Source: Pithys albifrons albifrons
Taxonomy: Eukaryota; Chordata; Aves; Passeriformes; Thamnophilidae
Assembly: GCF_047495875.1 (NCBI RefSeq)
Contig: NC_092467.1
Location: 23,889,066-23,953,065 of the forward strand
Direction of reading: 5' to 3'
Length of the DNA stretch: 64,000 bases
The notes under the pieces are model-generated. The model was not told the origin of the DNA. It did no database searches and was given only the letters and a program-made list of their open reading frames with translations. The position numbers were made by a program, and so were the translations under genes. Below, one piece after another: positions 19,621 to 64,000 of this stretch (positions are counted from its first letter, which is position 1; the number at the start of each line of letters is the position of its first letter).

Positions 19621-22600
19621 TCAGGCCTCGATTTCATTTTTATTTTGAAAGCAAGTTGGGAAAGTTTACAAAACCTGACCAAGAAAAAAATTATGAAAAT
19701 ATTTAATTGGATTCATCTTTGGTTACTTCTTATTGCAGTTCCAATAAAACATACACCATTTCTATAGTTCAAAAAAGTAGAAGGTCAATCAACATAAAAA
19801 CAAGACGTGCTTTCTTTACATATTCATAAATATCCGCAATATTAGAAAAGTTGTTTCGCAAAGATTTCTTTTCTGGCAGTGTTAACTTACTATTATACAC
19901 AGGCTACAAACTTCTTCCTAAGCCTTAATTACAAGTTGAGCTATTTACAGACTGCAAAATATTAAGACGTAAAACTCCTTCATAAATACGAAAATAGATC
20001 ATCTCGCAAAGATCTTTAAACTTAATCAAATATCTGGCTGCCCCTCCTCCCAAAAAAAAGGTTATTTGTTTTGCATAGAAATGTAGTGACATGCAATATA
20101 AACAATAGCATTAAGTGCAAACAGGAATTATTCAAGTGTCTTTAGTTGTACTGGCAAAAATACCAATGTTCTGTTACACATAATACATCAATGCCTCTCC
20201 AACAAGTACGAGTTGCTACAGCCCCTTGGCTGCACTGCTTTTGAAGGGCAGCAATTCACATGCATTCTCTTGGCTGCATTTTATCAACCTGCAACCACAA
20301 CAAAAATAGCTTATAACAGACATTTAAATGAATTCAATATAGAAAGACTTAAAGTGAATTAAAAACCATCTTTGATCTCTTCAGGGAGATGTGTAGCAAT
20401 GTGTAGAAAGTATTTTTAGAGAGCAAGAACTGCTCCCATAAAGTCAAAATCATAGTAAAATCCAATCACAATAAAACTTTGTCACATCACTGTAAAACAA
20501 GGAGTTTGCTGACCATATGTCGAAATTCATGTCCAACAGTAGCTGTCAGAAAACAGCCCCCTGTAGAAAAGCAACCTCAGGCAGGCAGAAAACATAGTAG
20601 TAGTTACTAGGTACAGCCTAGATTCAGCTTTACGCAACGAAAGAGATGAGATGCAGTTCCAACTGCATCCAGACCCTTGGAAACACTGTTTCAGCAACCA
20701 CTTTGCTATTTTTAAAATGATTTTTTACAAGTTTCATACACATGCCTCTTCCCCTGCAGACCAAGAATCCAGGAAAAGCCTGGGCTGCTATTCCTTGGCA
20801 TTTCTCTTTCTGACATCACCTCAGTGCAAGGGGCCAGAAAGGCTGACAGACAAGCCCAATGCATGTGAGCTGCTTGTGCTTAGAGCGGACGTTTAAGAAA
20901 ATAAAATTTTAGCCATGCTGCTTTTTAAGAGCTGTTCAAGGGAGGGAAACCTTGTAAGGGACAGTGGTGTAAGCAAACAGCTGAGGACACTGCGATGGGT
21001 GCCGCAGAGGTACTCCAAGCCTGACTACACAAGCTCTGCAGTGGGTGCCAGAGAGGGCAAGAGGCTTCGTGATGAGGTGTCAGCTGCCAGCCAGGGCCAG
21101 TGGGAGCCACGGGGCAGCCAGAGGTGTGCGTGTGCTCTCTGATGAGGCCTCAGGCTGCTCTGGGATGCTGGACAGCTTCCCTCAGCCTGGTGATTCAAAA
21201 GTAAACTCCTCCTTATTGCTTGTTTGTCTGAAGTCACGCACCTTAAAATGCATCTTGTGACAACAGAAGCTGGTGCTGATGGTTTCTCTCCTAGAATATT
21301 ACATTGTATCAAAGATAAAAGTATTAAAAAAAAAAGAAAAAGCAAGCAGGCATAAGGCAGGCAACTCTGGCAACTGATTTCTGTTGTTTCTCTGTCATCA
21401 AAGGAAGTTACAACACAGTGCCAGCCACACAAGCTGCTCTGTACTCTAGAGACATATACAGAAGACAGACTGCTCTACAGATCAGCACCTTCAAGAGGCA
21501 GAGTGGTGTGGGCCAAAAGGGGCAATCTTAGTGAGCACAGGCATTTTCTCTTTCAAACTGCCAACAGCTGCCTAATCTGGCATGGACTGCGCCAAGTAAC
21601 TCAGCAACAGCAGGTTTCTCATTTAATTCATCGCAGCCACTGCAAACGGAGAACTGCTCAGGTTAACATGCACTGCCACAAGGGGGAGTCATAACTGTAA
21701 CTCATGGAATAATTACCTACATCTCCAGAAAGATCCACATCTCAGCCAAGAAATAACTAAGGCTTTCTCCATCCTTTCTTTGAGATGGGTGAAGAGTAGA
21801 AACACTCTGGCTTCCATCAGAGAGTAGCTTATATTATCCATCCTTACAAGAGAGCAGGAAGAGGGTGTAACAGGCTACCTGGATGAAATTCTGGACTCCG
21901 CTGCATCACCATCTGCCCAGCAGGCACGCAATACACACCTCACTTAGGAATGATAATATAGGTTAAAAGAACTCCCATAAAATAAAATCCCATATTGTCA
22001 GGACGATGATGATGCAAAAGGGCAGGATATGTTGTACAAATGTCACAGAACAAGCCTTCCCATGCATCACATCCCACAGTAGGGATCACTCATGCTGGTT
22101 CCAGCAAGCAGCATTAAAGCTCATGTTGCTGGTTCTTTTACATGTGCCTGCTGGTGGAGGGAAGTAAAAAAATAATAAAAAAAAGATCATCCTATTCAGT
22201 GATGGGAGAAGCCAATAAACACAGCAGCTTCTTTCTCTAGAGGACAAAAAAAGTTCCTTTTGGACAAGCTGATTTTCTTTAGTTTGATAACTGAAAGCCC
22301 TCCTGTGAGTCATCCTCTCTAAGAGCACTTGAGTGGCCACAACACTGCTGGCAACTTCCCCTGAGCAGGGGATCCCTGTCCTCTGTCAAGCAGCTGGTTT
22401 TAAGTGAGAAGACATCATTATTGCAGTGAAATCAGGGAGATGGGATGTCAGACCAGAGAGGGAGGTGAATGTGACCCTTCTAGCTTAGTGGTAATAGTCA
22501 ATTGTGATGTATCTATTGTATTTAACTATTCCTCAGAAAAATATCATGACGTTCATTCAGCCTTTCAGAGGTAAGAACACCTCCCTGCTCCCCAAAAATA

Positions 22601-23469
22601 AAAGCTTCAGTAAACTGTTACTTTCAGGGGCAGTTTCTTCAGAAGCCCAGAAATCACAATGCCTGGAATATGGCACTCTGTGCCCTGGTCAAATCTTCCT
22701 CCACATTTGGGCTGAGGTACATGAAGAGCTGTACAAGGAAGAGAGCTTCCCTGCAGTTGTGTATTAAACACCATTACCAAATCCCAAGCGGAAAAAACCA
22801 CCAGGGAACAGATTCTTCTTGTTAATTGCAAAGTACTTGTCATGTGACTCAGCCTGCAGATTGTGACAGCATGAGGGGTTTTGTTTTTGCTGCTTTTGAA
22901 AGAAGAGCTTGTTTAATGCTGCAACAGCATCCACAGCAGCTCTGGAACCAGACAGCATTCCTATCTGCTCAACATAGCTCTGAGAGACCTCTGTGCCTGT
23001 TTCTAAAAGAGAGGCTCTGACTCACGTGCACTGCTGCAGAATGTTAATGAAAAATCTGCAGTGGCTTAGAGCAGCTGGTCAGTCAGAGGAGAGGGAAAAC
23101 CTAAGGGTCATTCTTTCTACTCTACATGGAGCTTCAGGCCCTGAAATGCTCCATGCTGGAAATCCAGGTCAAAATGTGCCTGCTCTGGCTGCTGCCTCTT
23201 GGAAAGGCTGTGGGGCTCACATGGCCATTCTGGCCAGAGTAGTTGCCCCTCCTAATGCAAATCAGGAACAGGAATAAGCACAGTTTGAAATAAAATTTTA
23301 TAAAATAATCAGTCTCTCCAAACACTGTCTGCAGCAATCTGTTTGACAGGCAGCTTCCACCATCTGCTGAGTATCTTTCAAATGTGAAGCCCAGCTCTGT
23401 AGAAAAACAGAGTTTAAGCAACTGGGAACAACTGTTTCCTCAAGAACATGTTCGGTTTGAGCCCTCTCT
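19620..23469 (-). other. TESK2: TESK2 3' UTR (inferred)
   Basis: This stretch follows the TESK2 stop codon (23472-23470) on the minus strand with no intervening gene. It is AT-rich, especially 19.6-20.6 kb, with many short A and T runs. Open frames are short and unrecognised. A UTR of up to 3.85 kb is inferred from the distal AATAAA; the true end needs transcript evidence. Confidence 0.45.
19639..19644 (-). promoter_or_regulatory. TESK2: Candidate distal poly(A) signal AATAAA, TESK2
   Basis: AATAAA on the minus strand within AAAATAAAAATG, about 3.8 kb past the TESK2 stop, at the edge of a continuous AT-rich block. Earlier cleavage sites are possible. Confidence 0.4.
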
Positions 23470-62554
<39,085 letters not shown>

Positions 62555-64000
62555 CTACAAGAAACAAGAAAAGAAAAGTGGTTTGGGCTTTCTTTTCCCC
62601 CTTCTGTTTTTCTTTCAAGAAACTAATATAATAAGAACTTCTGAATACACCAAGGAAGGAGAAAAAGGAAAAAATTCGGCCTCACTGCATACCTCTCTGA
62701 TTACTTAAACATCTCAGCACAAAATAAAATCATGTGTCTACATTACAATACAATTTGAATTAGCAGTTCCAAGACAGCAGAGGAGACAGCTCAGACTCAA
62801 TACAGAAAGTCACTAATTTGACTGTAAGCAAAGTCCAGCATATAATGATTTTTGCAGAAAGAAGCAATCTCAGAGTTCTGTTTTAAGGAAGTTTAAGCCC
62901 AGTAATCCACTGTTGGTCTGCATAAATAGAAAATTACTTCCCTTTGCATTTTGCTGTTTAAGCATAAAGATGTTTCTTCCTATCCCATTCCTACCCCCTC
63001 AGGAACATGAGGGCACAAACATGCTGTACACTTCCCCTCCCCAGCCCCTCCTTCCAACACTTGGATGGAAGGAAGCTTCCAGTGTATCCATATACATCCA
63101 TTGCACAGGTGTTACGGACACTGCACAAGGGCCACCCTCCTGCTGTTGGTGGAATGATTGTCATCCTTGACTTTCCTGGGAAGCGACAGAATGTGCTCTA
63201 ATACATTCAGTGTATGAGAAACAACTGAAAGCTCGTTTTTACCACCATACAAGCTGAACTTAAAAGTGACAAAATGCAAATTAATACTAACAGTAAATAT
63301 CTCCCATGAGAAAGTTCAGTAACACTGAAATTGTATAAACTTCAGAGCCTTCCCTGCAGAGTTCAAGTGCCAATTCTTCCTAGACTAACTAATTCTCAGT
63401 TTTATCATTTAGGTTTTGGTCTCAATGAGCAAAATCAAGTTGCTGTCATTTCCACAATGTTCAGAAATTTCCATTTTGCAAGCAAAGGAGAGAAATGCAT
63501 GATTTCAATAAATGTGATAGGAACCTTGTGGGGAACAATTTAAAGGAAAAGAATCTTTTATATCCTGAAACACTTCCAAATTTAAAAACAAAAACGATGC
63601 AAGACACAAGCAGTGCTAGTTCAGCTAAGCTGCTTTTGAAGAAATGAATGATCCTCACTGTTCTCTTGTCTAACAGCTGATTGGTAAATTACCGAAGAAA
63701 AATAATACAGGCAACATTCTTTGCACAACATGAGCTGTGGGAATCCATTTTTATAACCAAAACAGCCGGACTTGTACCAAAACATCTACTCTGCCTGTTC
63801 TCACCTCAAACAATATTCCCCAAATACGGACATTTTAATTTGAGAGACAGTGAAAATCCAATTCCTCCTGTTTAATGTGGAACAACAGGGCATGACCAGG
63901 TATTTGGGGAAGGGAAAGAAGCTTCTTTTAGAATTACTATGCACTCAAAACATTGCTGTTCTGAGTTTCACTTCATACAGCAATAGCATATGAACCACTT
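62555..64000 (-). other. TESK2: TESK2 intron running off the right edge
   Basis: A tag acceptor precedes the exon at 62554. No upstream TESK2 exon (the RLSHPNIL region expected next) is found before 64000. AT-rich; nothing else recognised. Confidence 0.65.

Noticed and set aside
62555..64000. Search for the upstream TESK2 exon (N-lobe)
   Set aside because: No minus-strand segment resembling the expected RLSHPNIL region with splice sites was found, so the exon is placed outside the window.

Overview
The window is vertebrate nuclear DNA, most likely from a bird. Spliced genes with GT-AG introns, CpG-rich promoters and poly(A) signals rule out a prokaryote. The gene order HPDL(+), MUTYH(-), TOE1(+), TESK2(-) matches human 1p34.1. 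A selenoprotein P-like gene (SELENOP2/SelPb), which placental mammals have lost, lies beside HPDL. The compact introns in the first 19 kb and a CR1-like LINE fragment also fit a sauropsid, and a bird best. The species cannot be named from the sequence alone.

Layout. 1-1180: no recognised gene. 1949-3597 (-): SELENOP2, rebuilt as four coding exons and 265 residues. It has one in-frame UGA read as selenocysteine, and a SECIS-like element and AATAAA in the 3' UTR. About 4.3-5.7 kb: 5' flank without recognised coding sequence. 5.7-6.1 kb: CpG island, probably the HPDL promoter. 7115-8299 (+): HPDL, one coding exon of 394 codons. 9877-14581 (-): MUTYH, a complete 15-coding-exon model of 512 residues. 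14582-15073: short CpG-rich divergent promoter shared by MUTYH and TOE1. 15074-18849 (+): TOE1, a complete 7-exon model of 541 residues. 19.6-62.6 kb (-): TESK2, with its eight 3'-most coding exons (557 residues) and introns up to 17.6 kb. The 5' exons lie beyond the right edge.

How the genes relate. This is a conserved neighbourhood of housekeeping genes, not an operon. MUTYH removes adenine mispaired with 8-oxoguanine. TOE1 is a nuclear 3' exonuclease that trims snRNA and other small RNA tails. They share a promoter region. HPDL is an iron-dependent dioxygenase-like protein. SELENOP2 is a predicted secreted thiol-redox selenoprotein. TESK2 is a LIMK/TESK-family kinase of the actin-cofilin pathway. 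HPDL and MUTYH converge, as do TOE1 and TESK2.

All exon junctions were read by hand from consensus splice sites and checked for phase. The coding totals of SELENOP2 (798 nt), MUTYH (1539 nt) and TOE1 (1626 nt) are each divisible by three. I saw no new biological system. The most notable items are the complete selenoprotein apparatus of SELENOP2 and a 23-bp exact duplication that copies a TESK2 splice donor into the neighbouring intron.
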